DNA of 58,371 bases from Candidatus Phytoplasma meliae (GTDB lineage: Bacteria; Bacillota_I; Bacilli_A; Acholeplasmatales; Acholeplasmataceae), in NCBI RefSeq assembly GCF_016876135.2, contig NZ_JACAOD020000002.1, forward strand, positions 1-58,371. Direction: 5' to 3'. The notes under the pieces were generated by a model. It saw only the letters and a list, made by a program, of their open reading frames with translations, was not told the origin of the DNA and made no database searches. Position 1 is the first letter of the stretch. Every line of letters starts with the position of its first letter. Positions 40,042 through 50,589 of this stretch are shown piece after piece. Made by a program: the position numbers and the translations under genes.

Positions 40042-40757
40042 ATGAAAACACATATACAACAAAAAAATATTATTTTAAGAAAAATTATTTTATCCTCTTA
40101 TTTACTTGCTTTAGCTTTTATTTTAGAACAAATTGCAAAAACTATTAATTTAAATAAAATTTCAATGCCTATAGTTTTTAAACCTTTTATTAAATTTCTT
40201 ATTTACCTTTGATTTTAATAGGGATTTTATTTGGATACCGTTTCAGTTTCATTATGTTACTGATATATGTTTTAATAGAATTATGTATAACAGGGTTTCA
40301 TTTTAGTACTTTTGAGCATTACAAATCAATATATCCTCAAAATAATTTTGAACCATTTATGTTTCTTTTAATACATTGTTTTTTGGGGATTGTAATCCCT
40401 TCTTTGTCTTATTCTTTATCAGGTTTTTTATATCCTAACAAATATCATTCATTTAAACGCAACAAAAACCATTTACATTTATTAATGATTATATTAATTA
40501 TTATTTTAATCCAAACTTTAACCCAAACCTTAAATGGTTTTATAATTTTTCGACCAGGGATTGAGAAACTCTTATGCAAACGAGACTATAGTTTTAATGA
40601 TTTAAGCAATATAAAGTGGTTTTTAATTATTGGTGTTTTAAATTTTATTCCTACAGTTACTGTAAATTTTTTCTTATTTTTTAGCACGATAATGTTGGAA
40701 CCTAGATTAAAAATGATTCGTTTAACCTATTGGCAAGAAGAAAGCGAAATAAAATAA
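40042..40757 (+). pseudogene. Frameshifted multi-pass membrane protein, ECF S-component-like
   Basis: ATG 40042 opens a frame, MKTHIQQKNIILRKII... to FIKFLIYL then TGA near 40211. The +1-type continuation PLILIGILFGYRFSF... runs to 40757. Joined, it gives about 238 aa with five or six membrane helices and an N-terminus (LAFILEQIAKTI, KISMPIVFKP) resembling vitamin-type ECF transporter S components such as ThiT. The promoter TGTTATAAT is at about 39903-39911. Either a real frameshift mutation (pseudogene) or a sequencing error in an intact transporter. Confidence 0.55.
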
Positions 40758-40860
40758 ACGAAATAAAAAAGATTTTATTGTAAATGAATCATTTTATTAA
40801 CGATTATAAAAATTAGTTTAATTAAATTACTTTGATCAACACTAAAAAACAATAAAAATA

Positions 40861-40888
40861 AAAAGAGACTTGCAAAAGTCTCTTTTTT
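40861..40888. terminator. Bidirectional terminator between convergent genes
   Basis: AAAAGAGACTT/AAGTCTCTTTT with loop GCAA and T-runs on both sides lies between the plus gene ending 40757 and the minus gene ending 40906. Confidence 0.85.
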
Positions 40889-40905
40889 AACATTTTATCA
40901 ATAAA

Positions 40906-42367
40906 TCAATCTCGTTCAAATGATTTTTCACGTTTTAATTTTAGATAAAAAGAAATAAAAATAGTAAAAGTGATGATAAAACATAGTAAATTACTAAGTA
41001 AAATACTTAATCCTACACCTGTAACACCCCAATTTAAACAAATAGAAGAAAAAAGGATGATAAAACATATACGAAAGAAAGATCTTAAAAAATTCAAATA
41101 AAAAGAAGGGGCGATTTTTTTAAAAGATACTAAAAAATTAAATAAAATAATAGAGCCACAAGATAACCATAAACTAGTAGTTTCAAAAAATAACAATTTA
41201 CGGAAAGCTTCTCTTTCTAAATTAGGAATTTGCTCCCAAACTTTATTATAAAAAAATGGTAAAAAGAATTTATAGCCAAAATAGTTAACCAAAGTTCCTA
41301 TTAAAGCAAAAAAACACATACATAAAATAATTTTTTTAAAAGCTTCAAAAACCCGATTAAGATTATTATGACCTAAATTTTGAGAAATAATAGCGTTTTG
41401 GGAATCAGAAAAAGAATTTAATAAATTATAAAATATATTATTGATTGCAACAGCTAAGGCTAAATTAGCCCCAATTTGACTACTAGTAAGGCTTTCGGGC
41501 CCACCGTTATATAACTCTCTAACTACAATACTTACAATCAATTTTCCTAAACCATAAATACTAATGCTAGCACAAACAGGAATAGCTAGTTTAGAGATTT
41601 TTTTCATAAACTCTTTATCAAAGCGTAAGTTTTTAAAAATAATTTTAAAAGGATTGTGATGATCAAAAAACAAAAACCAAAGAGCGAATAAAGTAATGAT
41701 AAAATTAGAAATAAAAGTTGCCCAAGCTAAAGAGGAGATAAAAGGGGAATATTTAAATAACACAAAAGATAAAATAATTTTACTAAAAGCATTTAATAAA
41801 TTTAAAAAAAGAGGAATTTTGTTGTTTCCCTTAGCGCGTTCCAAACTTAAAAATACAGTATTAATGATGATGCAAACAAAAGAAAGAATAATCAAATTAT
41901 AATATTGTTTTTGTTGTGCATATTCTTGTGGGATGGCACTAATTTTTAAAATAAATTTTAAAATAGGGTTTTGAAAAACAAAAATACATAAAAAAGAAAC
42001 TAATAATGCTGTTAAAATAGATAAAAGAAAAGTTTTAGCTAAATAAAGACGCATCTTGGTAATATTATTTTCTCCATAAGCGCGACCTACTAAAATAACT
42101 CCTCCTGTGGCTATTGAAATGCCAAAAGGGATAAAATACACCTTTGAATAAATGCACCCGACTAATAAAAGTTATAGTTGCATCGAGAAAAGATTTTCTT
42201 TTTAAAATCAAAATATCAATAACATCAGATATATTTTGAAAAACCCAATAAATAATAATAGGGAAAGTGAAATAAAAAATAACTTGCCATAGATTCCCTT
42301 CTAGTACAAATTTTCTATTTCTTTTTTCAGTTATTAAAAATTTAGTCATTCCTTCTGTTTTAACCAT
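40906..42367 (-). pseudogene. MATE-family multidrug/toxin exporter, frameshifted near its N-terminus
   Basis: A good start at 42367 (GGAGGTTTTAA-ATG) reads FVLEGNLWQVIFYFTFPIII...SRVHLFKGVF. At about 42125-42140 the MATE sequence moves to the frame VYFIPFGISIATGGVILVGRAYGE..., which continues to 40906 (about 411 codons). The two parts together make a full-length exporter of about 485 aa with 12 helices. One base too many in GGTGTATTTT would explain it. Translation could in principle restart at an internal codon, but helix 1-2 would be lost. Recent mutation or sequencing error. Confidence 0.75.
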
Positions 42368-42563
42368 TTAAAACCTCCATCTAATGATTCTTGATTGGTT
42401 AACAAACTTTTTTAATTAATTTGTATGACAAGACAAAAGGAAAGGAATGATACTATCTATTATCAAAAAAATAAAAATTGTTTAAAAAAACAAAAAAGTT
42501 ATTATAATAACCTACAATATTATTGTATCATAACTAAATACACCTCTAAAGATGATTTAATAT

Positions 42564-43484
42564 TTAATCTTCTAAAATATTAAATGTTTTTTCAGCTACT
42601 CTTAATTTAGCCGATATACTGCGTGGATTTTGTTGCATTTCATTTTGACTGGGCACAAAAACTTTTTTAGTGATAAGTTTCAAGGGAGAACAAGGAAAAT
42701 TAACAATAGGAAGTTTTTGTGGCAAGTCGACAATACTATTTTTTTTAAAAAAACGTTTTACAATGCGATCTTCTAGAGAATGAAAACTAATGACCACTAT
42801 GCGACCATGTTTTTTAAGTAAATCAAGGCTTTGTGTTAAAACTTTTTTTAATGATTCTAATTCTTGATTAACTTCAATGCGTAAAGCTTGAAAAATTTTT
42901 TTAGCACTATGTCCTTTGTGATAACGATAAAAAAGATCAGTAATAGCTACTACATCATAAGATGTATGTAAAGGCCTTCTTTTAATGATTTCTTTAGCAA
43001 TATAAGATGCTTTGGGTTCTTCGCCATAAAACCAAAAAATATTTTTTAATTTTTGAAAAGAATAATTGTTAACAATATCTTTGGCTGTTAGTTTTTGTTG
43101 TTGGTTCATTCTCATATCCAAAGGGACATCATATAAGTAACTAAAACCTCTTTGGGGATTATCAATTTGACAAGAAGACAGTCCTAAATCTAATAAAATA
43201 CCATCTATTTGAAAAACATTTTTTTCAGCTAGTTTATCTTTTAAATAAGAGAAATTACTATGAATAATGTTAATTGGAAAATGAGGTGATATATTTTTAT
43301 AAGCCTGTTTGCAGGCTGTTAAATCTTGATCAAAAGAATATAAAAAACCATTTTTTAGATATTTAATAATTTCTAATGAATGACCACCTTGCCCTAAAGT
43401 GGCATCTACATAAAGACCATTAGGATTGATGTTTAAAAAAGCGATAGCTTCTTTTTTAAGAACTGAAATATGTTTAAAAATCAC
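42564..43484 (-). CDS. rsmH: 16S rRNA m4C1402 methyltransferase RsmH
   Basis: The start is GTG 43484: AAAGGAG lies 8 nt upstream and the product begins VIFKHISVLKKEAI. The 306-aa protein has the SAM motif YVDATLGQGGHSLEIIKYL, GILLDLGLSSCQIDNPQRGFSY, ALRIEVNQELESL and the C-terminal FHSLEDRIVKRFFK, all diagnostic of RsmH (MraW). It methylates C1402 of 16S rRNA. In walled bacteria this gene heads the dcw cluster. Here it is alone, as expected for a wall-less organism. Confidence 0.96.
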   Translation of the reverse strand: MIFKHISVLKKEAIAFLNINPNGLYVDATLGQGGHSLEIIKYLKNGFLYSFDQDLTACKQAYKNISPHFPINIIHSNFSYLKDKLAEKNVFQIDGILLDLGLSSCQIDNPQRGFSYLYDVPLDMRMNQQQKLTAKDIVNNYSFQKLKNIFWFYGEEPKASYIAKEIIKRRPLHTSYDVVAITDLFYRYHKGHSAKKIFQALRIEVNQELESLKKVLTQSLDLLKKHGRIVVISFHSLEDRIVKRFFKKNSIVDLPQKLPIVNFPCSPLKLITKKVFVPSQNEMQQNPRSISAKLRVAEKTFNILED

Positions 43485-43668
43485 TATTTGCTCCTTTGAA
43501 AAGATGATAAAAATATTTTTTTGATATATCAATAATTTTTAGAATTAGTTATTGATTGATTTTATTAGGGTATAAAATAATAATAGTTAAATTACAAATC
43601 AGCATTGTAATTTAACTATTTTTTAAAAAAACAATATGTATTTAATTTGGTAAATTAATGATATTTTT

Positions 43669-43893
43669 TTATTTAAAGACAAATTCTACTTTGTCGTGAA
43701 TGATTTCTTCTAAAGCTTTACCAACTTCTTTATGACATAAACAATCTGGTAATGTTTTTTTTTGAGTTTCGAGTATATGTGCTATTTGACTTGAAACATG
43801 TACTAATTTATATTTAGAATTAATTTTATCTAATAATTTGTCAATAGAAGGGTAACTTAACCCATCCTTATTGATTTTTTTATTGTTCGGCAT
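43669..43893 (-). CDS. rpoZ: RNA polymerase omega subunit
   Basis: The 74-aa protein contains GLSYPSIDKLLDKINSKYKLVHVSSQIAHIL, an omega-type core (the usual P-S-I-D-x-L and K-Y-x-L-V pattern), then KEVGKALEEI. It overlaps the 3' end of gmk by 14 nt (ATG inside the last codons NGYAEQ), the common Firmicute gmk-rpoZ pair. Omega assists assembly of the beta' subunit. Confidence 0.85.
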   Translation of the reverse strand: MPNNKKINKDGLSYPSIDKLLDKINSKYKLVHVSSQIAHILETQKKTLPDCLCHKEVGKALEEIIHDKVEFVFK

Positions 43894-44518
43894 AACCGTT
43901 ATCCTCCAAAATTTTTAAATAATTGCGAATACTACGTTTTGTTTTGGCGTGTTCAGCCCTAATAATGGCAATAATGCGATCAGCAGCGTTTGCAACATCA
44001 TCGTTAACCACGATATAATCATATTTATAAGCCAATGGAAATTCTTTATTAGCCTTCATAATTCTTTTATTAATGTTTTCTGGAGCTTCAGTCCCTCTCT
44101 TTTTTAAACGTTCATAAAGAGCTTTTTTTTCTGGCGGCACTAAAAAAATAAAAACAGCATTAGGAATTCTTTTTTTTCTTAATTGAGTGGCCCCTTCTAC
44201 TTCTATTTCTAAAAAAACTTCTTTACCTGCTTTTAAATAATCTTGAATTTGTTGACGTGGAGTGCCATAATAATAATCAATAAATTTGGCCCATTCTAAA
44301 AATTGATTCTTTTTGATGCCTAATTCAAATTCTTCTTTAGTTAGAAAATAATAGTCTTTGCCTTCTTGTTCGCCTAAACGAGGCGACCTTGTAGTGGCTG
44401 AAATAGAATAAACAAAGTTATGATTAGTCATTTCAAATAAAGCTTTTCTAACAGTGGCTTTCCCCACTCCTGAAGGTCCTGAAAGTACTATTAAAAGTCC
44501 TTTTTTATTTAATTTCAT
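43880..44518 (-). CDS. gmk: Guanylate kinase
   Basis: The 212-aa protein has the P-loop VLSGPSGVGKATV, then SATTRSPRLGEQEGKDYYFL (GMP site), FLEWAKFIDYYYGTP, and EIEVEGATQLRKK. It phosphorylates GMP to GDP. It is coupled to rpoZ by overlap. Normal length and motifs. The K-A-T-V after the P-loop lysine replaces the usual K-S/T-T, a mild variation. Confidence 0.96.
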   Translation of the reverse strand: MKLNKKGLLIVLSGPSGVGKATVRKALFEMTNHNFVYSISATTRSPRLGEQEGKDYYFLTKEEFELGIKKNQFLEWAKFIDYYYGTPRQQIQDYLKAGKEVFLEIEVEGATQLRKKRIPNAVFIFLVPPEKKALYERLKKRGTEAPENINKRIMKANKEFPLAYKYDYIVVNDDVANAADRIIAIIRAEHAKTKRSIRNYLKILEDNGYAEQ

Positions 44519-44718
44519 GTTAAATTACCTTTTTCTTTCTTCAAAATTTTGATGTAACTTTTGATATTTTTTATTTTTTAGATTTTTAGGATATTTCAGA
44601 AATAAAAAAATCAAACCATTAAATAAATTATTTTGAAGAACTACAAAAAAAATTTAAGAAAAAAATAAAATTATTGCTAAAATTGCAATTAACAAAGAAA
44701 ATTATCAAATAATTTTCA

Positions 44719-47181
44719 TTAAGCAACTATTATATTTAACACTTTATTAGAAATGTAAATCATTTTAACAATATTTTTTTGATAAATGAATTGATGTACT
44801 TTTGGTTCTTTCAAAGCTAAAGCTTTAATTTGTTCTAAAGGGGTGTTACAAGATATTTCTAAAACCGTTCTTATTTTGCCATTTACTTGAATTACTACTT
44901 TGCATTCTTTTGTTTGTAAATATCGAAGATCATATGAAGGCCATTCCATATTTACTAATTGTTGATCGTTTTTTAAAAGAACTTGATTCATTTCTTCAGT
45001 AATATGAGGGGCAATGGGGTTTAATAATTGTAAAAAAATTTGAATTTGCTTTTTTCCTATTTGATGCCTTTGATAAACCTGATTAACGAAAATCATTAAT
45101 TGACTAATAACTTTATTAAACTTTAATTTCTCATAATCTTGAGTCACTTGTTTAATTGTTTGATGTAAGAAAGGTTCTAAACTTGCTTGATTTTGATTAG
45201 TTATTTCAAAAGAAAACATATGATAAACTCTGTTTAAAAAACGCTGGATGCCTTTTAAACCTTTTTCATGCCAACTTTTAATCTCTTCTAAAGGTCCCAT
45301 AAACATCACATAAAGTCTTAAAACATCAGCACCACATTTATCAAGCATACCAGAAGCGCTAACGCCATTGCCTTTAGATTTAGACATTTTAGTATGATCA
45401 TGTCCTAAAATAATACCTTGATTGACTAATTTTTGAAACGGCTCTTTCAAAGAAACTAATCCTAAATCATATAAAAATTTATGCCAAAAACGAGCATACA
45501 ATAAATGACCTACAGCATGTTCTGCGCCGCCAACATATAAATCAACTGGCAAAAAATAATCTAGTAATTTTTTAGCTTTAACGGTATTTAAAGGAATCAT
45601 TCCTAAATAGTTTTTTAAAATATAACCAATATAATACCAAGAACTACCTGCTAATTGAGGCATAGTGTTAGAATCTCTACGATATTTTTGACCATTTTTT
45701 TCAAAATATAACCAAAAATATGCTTTCGATAAAGGAGATTCTCCTGTTCCTGAAGGAGTGATTTTATCTAAAATAGGCAATTCTAAAGGCAAAAGGGAGT
45801 CGTCAATAGTATGAATGTTGTTAGCGCTATCATAAAAAATAGGGAACGGTTCGCCCCAATATCTTTGACGCGAAAAAACCCAATCATGTAATTTATAAGT
45901 ATGATGTAGATCGCCAAGATGGTGTTTTTGAAGAAATTGAATCATTTTAGTTTGTGCTTGTTTGTTGTCGAGACCATTTAAAAAAACACTATTAATGTGT
46001 ATGCCATCTCCTTCAAAAGCTTTAATCATTTGATTATTTGAGTTATTTTCTTCAGAAGAAAGATAATAAGTAGCAGGAGCTTGAATGACTGGAATCATTT
46101 TTAAATTATATTTTTGAGCAAATTCAAAATCTCTTTGATCATGGCAAGGGACTGCCATTAAAATCCCTGTACCAAAATGAGGTAAAACATAATCAGCAAT
46201 CCAAATAGGGATTTTTTGATTATTGCAAGGGTTGATAGTGTAACTTCCAGTAAAAACACCAGTTTTTTCTTTATTGACACTTCTTTCTAAATCTTTTTTT
46301 TGTTTCACATATGTTAAATAATCATTAACTTGTTGCTGTTGTTGTTTAGTAGTAAGTTGGGGCACTAATGGATGTTCAGGAGAAATAACTAAAAAAGTAA
46401 CACCAAAAAGAGTATCAGGGCGCGTAGTAAAAGCTTTTAAACAAATATTTTGTTGAGAAGAAGTAAAAGAAACAAGCACTCCTGAAGTTTTACCAATCCA
46501 ATTAATTTGCATTTCCTTAAGATTATCAGGCCAATCCACTAATTCTAAATCATTTAAAAGTCTTTCTGCATAATTAGTAATTTTTAAAACCCATTGTTGC
46601 ATCTTTTTTTTGATAATAGGGTGATTCCCTCGTTCTGAAAAAAGACCTTGTTCATTGGAAATCACTTCTTCGTTGGCCAAAACAGTACCTAATTTAGGAC
46701 AAAAATTTACTTCTATATTTTCTAAAACAGCCAATTTATTTTCATAAAGTTTTTTAAAAATCCATTGAGTCCACTTATAAAAATAAGAGTCAGAAGTTGC
46801 TAATTCTTTATCCCAATCAACAGCTTTTCCCATACTTTGAATTTGTTTTTTGAAATTACTGATATTGTCATAAGTAAAAGTTCTAGGATTTTTACCAGTA
46901 TTTAAAGCATATTGTTCTGCTGGCAAACCAAAAGAATCCCATCCAAAAGGATGAAAAACATTATATTGTTGCATCCTTTTAAAACGACTCATAATATCAG
47001 TGGCGGTGTAACCTTCGATATGTCCAATATGCAACCCTTCTGAAGAAGGATAAGGAAACATATCTAAACAATAAAATTTTTTTTTATTATAATCGTTTTG
47101 AGTTTTAAAAACTTTATTTTGTTGCCAATAGAGTTGCCATTTATGTTCTATTTTTTTAAAATCATAATTTAACTTAGTCAC
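44719..47181 (-). CDS. leuS: Leucyl-tRNA synthetase
   Basis: I start at GTG 47181 (AGAAGG upstream; product begins [16 protein letters not shown]). The in-frame extension to 47268 has no homology. The 820-aa class I enzyme has HIGH as GLHIGHIEG, the CP1 editing domain with [25 protein letters not shown] in [13 protein letters not shown], an anticodon-binding helical domain, and the C-terminal tail [12 protein letters not shown]. It charges tRNA-Leu, one of which (TAG) is at 37481. Full length and intact. Confidence 0.97.
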   Translation of the reverse strand: MTKLNYDFKKIEHKWQLYWQQNKVFKTQNDYNKKKFYCLDMFPYPSSEGLHIGHIEGYTATDIMSRFKRMQQYNVFHPFGWDSFGLPAEQYALNTGKNPRTFTYDNISNFKKQIQSMGKAVDWDKELATSDSYFYKWTQWIFKKLYENKLAVLENIEVNFCPKLGTVLANEEVISNEQGLFSERGNHPIIKKKMQQWVLKITNYAERLLNDLELVDWPDNLKEMQINWIGKTSGVLVSFTSSQQNICLKAFTTRPDTLFGVTFLVISPEHPLVPQLTTKQQQQQVNDYLTYVKQKKDLERSVNKEKTGVFTGSYTINPCNNQKIPIWIADYVLPHFGTGILMAVPCHDQRDFEFAQKYNLKMIPVIQAPATYYLSSEENNSNNQMIKAFEGDGIHINSVFLNGLDNKQAQTKMIQFLQKHHLGDLHHTYKLHDWVFSRQRYWGEPFPIFYDSANNIHTIDDSLLPLELPILDKITPSGTGESPLSKAYFWLYFEKNGQKYRRDSNTMPQLAGSSWYYIGYILKNYLGMIPLNTVKAKKLLDYFLPVDLYVGGAEHAVGHLLYARFWHKFLYDLGLVSLKEPFQKLVNQGIILGHDHTKMSKSKGNGVSASGMLDKCGADVLRLYVMFMGPLEEIKSWHEKGLKGIQRFLNRVYHMFSFEITNQNQASLEPFLHQTIKQVTQDYEKLKFNKVISQLMIFVNQVYQRHQIGKKQIQIFLQLLNPIAPHITEEMNQVLLKNDQQLVNMEWPSYDLRYLQTKECKVVIQVNGKIRTVLEISCNTPLEQIKALALKEPKVHQFIYQKNIVKMIYISNKVLNIIVA

Positions 47182-47309
47182 TATTAAAAACCTTCTAATT
47201 GTTATTTTGTTAATTTTATCATTAATATTGCAAAAGTTAAAAATTTCATTATAGCCACAAAAATTCAATCTGAAAAAATCAAATATTTATGGAAATAATG
47301 CTATCAAAA

Positions 47310-47540
47310 TTAAGAAGTATTGTTAGTGATATAGACTACTATATCTTCCACTGTTTTGAAATTTTGTAAAACAACATCACTAATGCTAATGTTGAATATT
47401 TTTTCTACTTCCATTGCTAATTCTAAAGCATCAAGTGAATCAAGTCCTAAATCTTCTTTAAAACGTGTTTTTAAAGTAATTATATTAGGTTCCAAAGATA
47501 ATTGAGTAGCAATTAAAGTTTTAATTTTTTCTAAAATCAT
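47310..47540 (-). CDS. acpP: Acyl carrier protein
   Basis: The ATG at 47540 is chosen (GGAG 12 nt upstream; a longer frame to 47561 includes the RBS). The 76-aa acidic helical protein has the phosphopantetheine serine in EDLGLDSLDALEL. It carries acyl groups for phospholipid assembly; phytoplasmas lack full fatty-acid synthesis, so it probably serves acyl transfer. Intact. Confidence 0.95.
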   Translation of the reverse strand: MILEKIKTLIATQLSLEPNIITLKTRFKEDLGLDSLDALELAMEVEKIFNISISDVVLQNFKTVEDIVVYITNNTS

Positions 47541-47725
47541 TATTTTACATTTCTCCTTCAAAAAGAAATAATCACTTAATAATATTATACTCTAAAAAAC
47601 ATGTTTTAGGTAATACATTTATAATTAAAATAAAATTATCTTATATTTAAAAGAAACAAACTAAATTATTAATGACAATAATTTAGTTTGTTAATTAAAA
47701 TTAATTTAATTTTGGTGGTAATGAT

Positions 47726-48784
47726 TTATTGAAATAAAATTTCTTGTATTTTTGTTTCATCTAATTGATTAACCAATAAAGTTAAAAGTTTAATAGTATT
47801 TTGGATATCTTGCTTATGTACTATGGAAGCATGAGAATGAATATAGCGAACAGGAACACACAATGATAAAGCCGCTGCCCCTTCGTGCACTAAATGCATT
47901 GTTGCAGCATCAGTGCTTCCACCACTACCGCCAACTTCTTGGATAGGAATTTGATTTTTTTCAGCAACTTCTAAAACTAATTTACGCAACCCTCGGTGCG
48001 CTATTAACCCACCATCATAAACTAAAACTTGCGGTCCTTTACCTAGGGTGTGGCCTTCTTTATCGCCACCTGGAACATCATTGGCAATACCGGTATCAAC
48101 AGCAATAGCAATTTGAGGATGGATTTTATGAGCGCTAGTTTTTGCTCCACGTAAACCCACTTCTTCTTGAACGGTGAAAGCACCAAAAAACTGATTATTA
48201 ACCGGTTTAATGTTTGCCAAAATTTGCATAATAATTGCCACTCCCACACGATTATCCAAAGCTTTTCCTAATAAATAATCTGAATTAGCTAAAGAGTTAA
48301 ATTCAACATAAGGGGTTACCATATCTCCAATGCGAACGCCTAATTTTAAAGCTTCTTCTTTAGTTGCAACGCCAATATCTAAATACATTGAAGAAATTTC
48401 TACCATACGATTTCTTTCATGAAAAGTCATAATATGTGGTGGTTTGCAACCAGTAACTGCTTTTAAAGTCCCTTGTGAAGCATGAACGTTCCAAACTTGA
48501 GCTAACATTACTTGCGAAAACCAACCTCCAAGAGTTTGGAATTTTAAAAATCCTTCAGGAGTAATTTGAGTCACTACTAAACCAATTTCATCTAAATGAC
48601 CTGCAAACATAATTCGAGGGCCTGAAGCTCCTTTGCTAGCAATTACAGAACCCAAATTATCATATTCAATAGCATCTACTTTATTTTTAATTTGATTAAC
48701 AACATATTTAGAAACTTCTTTTTCTTGACCAGGAATACCGTTTAACATGGATAAATCTTTTAACAAAGTAACTAAATCACTCAT
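47726..48784 (-). CDS. M42-family metallo-aminopeptidase
   Basis: The 352-aa protein has the M42 metal-site pattern: FAGHLDEIGLVV (His/Asp ligands), LDNRVGVAIIMQIL, AFTVQEEVGLRGAKTSAH (catalytic Glu pair), AIAVDTGIANDVPGG, and VPVRYIHSHASI near the end. It trims N-terminal residues from peptides, supporting amino-acid supply in a parasite. AAGGGG lies before the ATG, and the gene follows a membrane protein at 4 bp. Often labelled glutamyl aminopeptidase; the exact specificity is not evident. Confidence 0.92.
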   Translation of the reverse strand: MSDLVTLLKDLSMLNGIPGQEKEVSKYVVNQIKNKVDAIEYDNLGSVIASKGASGPRIMFAGHLDEIGLVVTQITPEGFLKFQTLGGWFSQVMLAQVWNVHASQGTLKAVTGCKPPHIMTFHERNRMVEISSMYLDIGVATKEEALKLGVRIGDMVTPYVEFNSLANSDYLLGKALDNRVGVAIIMQILANIKPVNNQFFGAFTVQEEVGLRGAKTSAHKIHPQIAIAVDTGIANDVPGGDKEGHTLGKGPQVLVYDGGLIAHRGLRKLVLEVAEKNQIPIQEVGGSGGSTDAATMHLVHEGAAALSLCVPVRYIHSHASIVHKQDIQNTIKLLTLLVNQLDETKIQEILFQ

Positions 48785-48787
48785 TTT

Positions 48788-49417
48788 TTAAAACCCCTTG
48801 TGTTTATCATAAGAAACATGATTTTTCATTTTTTTGATTTCTATAAAAATTAAATAAAGAAATTTTATAAAAGATAACAAAGCTAATGTTTTTAAAATAA
48901 TGGCTCTAGCGTTTTGAAATATAGGAGTATTTAGACCATAACAACCAAGGCTAAACATTAAAAGATATAAAGTAAACAAATAAATATTATCTTTTTTGAA
49001 ATATTCAACATATAAGTTAATCAAACCATGTAATAAAAAAAGGATAGCCAAACATTTATTGAAATCAGTAAAAAAACGCATTAAACGATAATCGCGGTGA
49101 AGTTGATCAACGTTTAAAATAGATAATCCTGGAAGCAAAAAACCTGTTAAAATAATTAACACAAATAACAAGGTTTCAAAAGCAAAAATAAAACGCGTTC
49201 TTCCAAGAGTTTTTTTATATTTTTGAAAAACCATTAAATAAGTAAATAAAAGTAAAAAAATTCCTAAAAAAACATCTCCTAAACGTATTGACTTAGTTGT
49301 TCCTGGAACCTTAAAATTATTACTGTCAAAATAACAAAAACATGCCACTGCAAGAAATAAAATAGCTAATAAAATAGAGCCTAAATTAAACTTTGTTCTT
49401 TTTTTTGTTTGATTCAT
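48788..49417 (-). CDS. Hypothetical multi-pass membrane protein
   Basis: The 209-aa protein has about six hydrophobic helices (for example GSILLAILFLAVACFCYF, VFLGIFLLLFTYLMVF, TLLFVLIILTGFLLPGL, ILFLLHGLINLYVEYF, LFTLYLLMFSLGCYGL). It has a basic N-terminus and a charged cytoplasmic tail (EIKKMKNHVSYDKHKGF). It overlaps operon-style with the M42 peptidase (4 bp apart). No family recognised. Confidence 0.75.
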   Translation of the reverse strand: MNQTKKRTKFNLGSILLAILFLAVACFCYFDSNNFKVPGTTKSIRLGDVFLGIFLLLFTYLMVFQKYKKTLGRTRFIFAFETLLFVLIILTGFLLPGLSILNVDQLHRDYRLMRFFTDFNKCLAILFLLHGLINLYVEYFKKDNIYLFTLYLLMFSLGCYGLNTPIFQNARAIILKTLALLSFIKFLYLIFIEIKKMKNHVSYDKHKGF

Positions 49418-49527
49418 GTCATCTACTCCTTACTTTTTTTTAAAAAATAATAAAATACAAATAAATATTATTTGCCTTAAAAAACCCAAAAATATTTATT
49501 TTTATAACACGAAAGGGTATAATAATT

Positions 49528-50316
49528 TTATTTAATAAGTTTTTTTGTTAAAATATCAATAATTTCATTTTTTTTAAGTTTATAAACTTGAGCAACTTGA
49601 TGTTGCTTGGCCAATTGTCTTAAATCAGGAAGTATCATTTGAGATAATTTATCATAAGGCAATTTAGCAGCAAGAGGTTTATTTTTCTTAGCAGAAATCG
49701 GGTGAGATGGATTAGATTTTGCTGTAGATGCTTCTTTTTTAGAATCCGATTTAACGGTTGCATCAGAATTTTGGTTTGGCAACACTACACTCTTTTGAGA
49801 TTCTTTATTTTGCACAGGAGATGTAGATTGTTGAGTTTTTAAAACATCTGTTTTAATAGCTGGTTTTTCTATTTGACTCTTTGATTGTGATATTTGCTCT
49901 TGTTTAGGATTGCTTTCTACTGTTGGAGTATTTTTAGTAATGTTTGTTTCTTGCTTTAATTGTTCTAAAGATGCTTGCGCTAATTTAACATATTGGGCAA
50001 AAACATCTGGTTGTTGATAAGCTAAATCTGCTAACATTTTACGATTAACATCTACTTTAGCTAAAGCAAGACCGTGCATAAAACGAGAGTATTTCATTCC
50101 CAACAACATAGAACCTGCATTAATACGAGAAATCCATAATTTACGAAAATCTCTTTTTCTTTGTTTGCGATCTCTATAAGCATACTGTAAAGAACGCATT
50201 ACTTGTTCATGAGCTGTTTTGTAAAGATTGCTTTTAGAACCAAAATAGCCTTTTGCCATTTTTAAAACTTTTTTGCGACGTTGATGCCTTGCTGGTGTAA
50301 AACTAATTTTAGCCAT
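49528..50316 (-). CDS. rplT: 50S ribosomal protein L20 with C-terminal extension and Rho-N-like domain
   Basis: Residues 1-118 are a standard L20 ([51 protein letters not shown]). The protein then continues to 262 aa. Residues about 119-216 are a Ser/Lys/Gln/Pro-rich linker, and 217-262 ([27 protein letters not shown]) resemble the Rho N-terminal/SAP-like helix-extended fold used to bind RNA or DNA. L20 assembles 23S rRNA and represses its own operon. It is third in infC-rpmI-rplT. The extension could add rRNA or mRNA contact. Confidence 0.93.
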   Translation of the reverse strand: MAKISFTPARHQRRKKVLKMAKGYFGSKSNLYKTAHEQVMRSLQYAYRDRKQRKRDFRKLWISRINAGSMLLGMKYSRFMHGLALAKVDVNRKMLADLAYQQPDVFAQYVKLAQASLEQLKQETNITKNTPTVESNPKQEQISQSKSQIEKPAIKTDVLKTQQSTSPVQNKESQKSVVLPNQNSDATVKSDSKKEASTAKSNPSHPISAKKNKPLAAKLPYDKLSQMILPDLRQLAKQHQVAQVYKLKKNEIIDILTKKLIK

Positions 50317-50330
50317 AATCTAAATCCTTT

Positions 50331-50528
50331 CTATAAACCTCTAATAAGAGGCTTGATTCTTTTATAATCTGAAGCAGATACACATACCACGCCTCTTAAT
50401 TGTCTATTTTGTTTAGTAGTTTTTGATGATGCAAGGTGATTTTTATAAGCATGACCTCTTAATATTTTTTTCTTTTTAGTGATTTTAATACGTTTTTTTA
50501 AACCACTATGGGATTTTTTTTTAATCAT
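50331..50528 (-). CDS. rpmI: 50S ribosomal protein L35
   Basis: The 65-aa highly basic protein has KKKSHSGLKKRIKITKKKKI, RGHAYKNHLASSKTTKQNRQLRG, then a Lys-rich end. It is the second gene of infC-rpmI-rplT, 14 bp before rplT. Normal length. Confidence 0.95.
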   Translation of the reverse strand: MIKKKSHSGLKKRIKITKKKKILRGHAYKNHLASSKTTKQNRQLRGVVCVSASDYKRIKPLIRGL

Positions 50529-50589
50529 TTGGTAATCGCTTGACCTTTCTTAATTAAGTTGTAATAATTTAATCCAATTTCAATAATTT

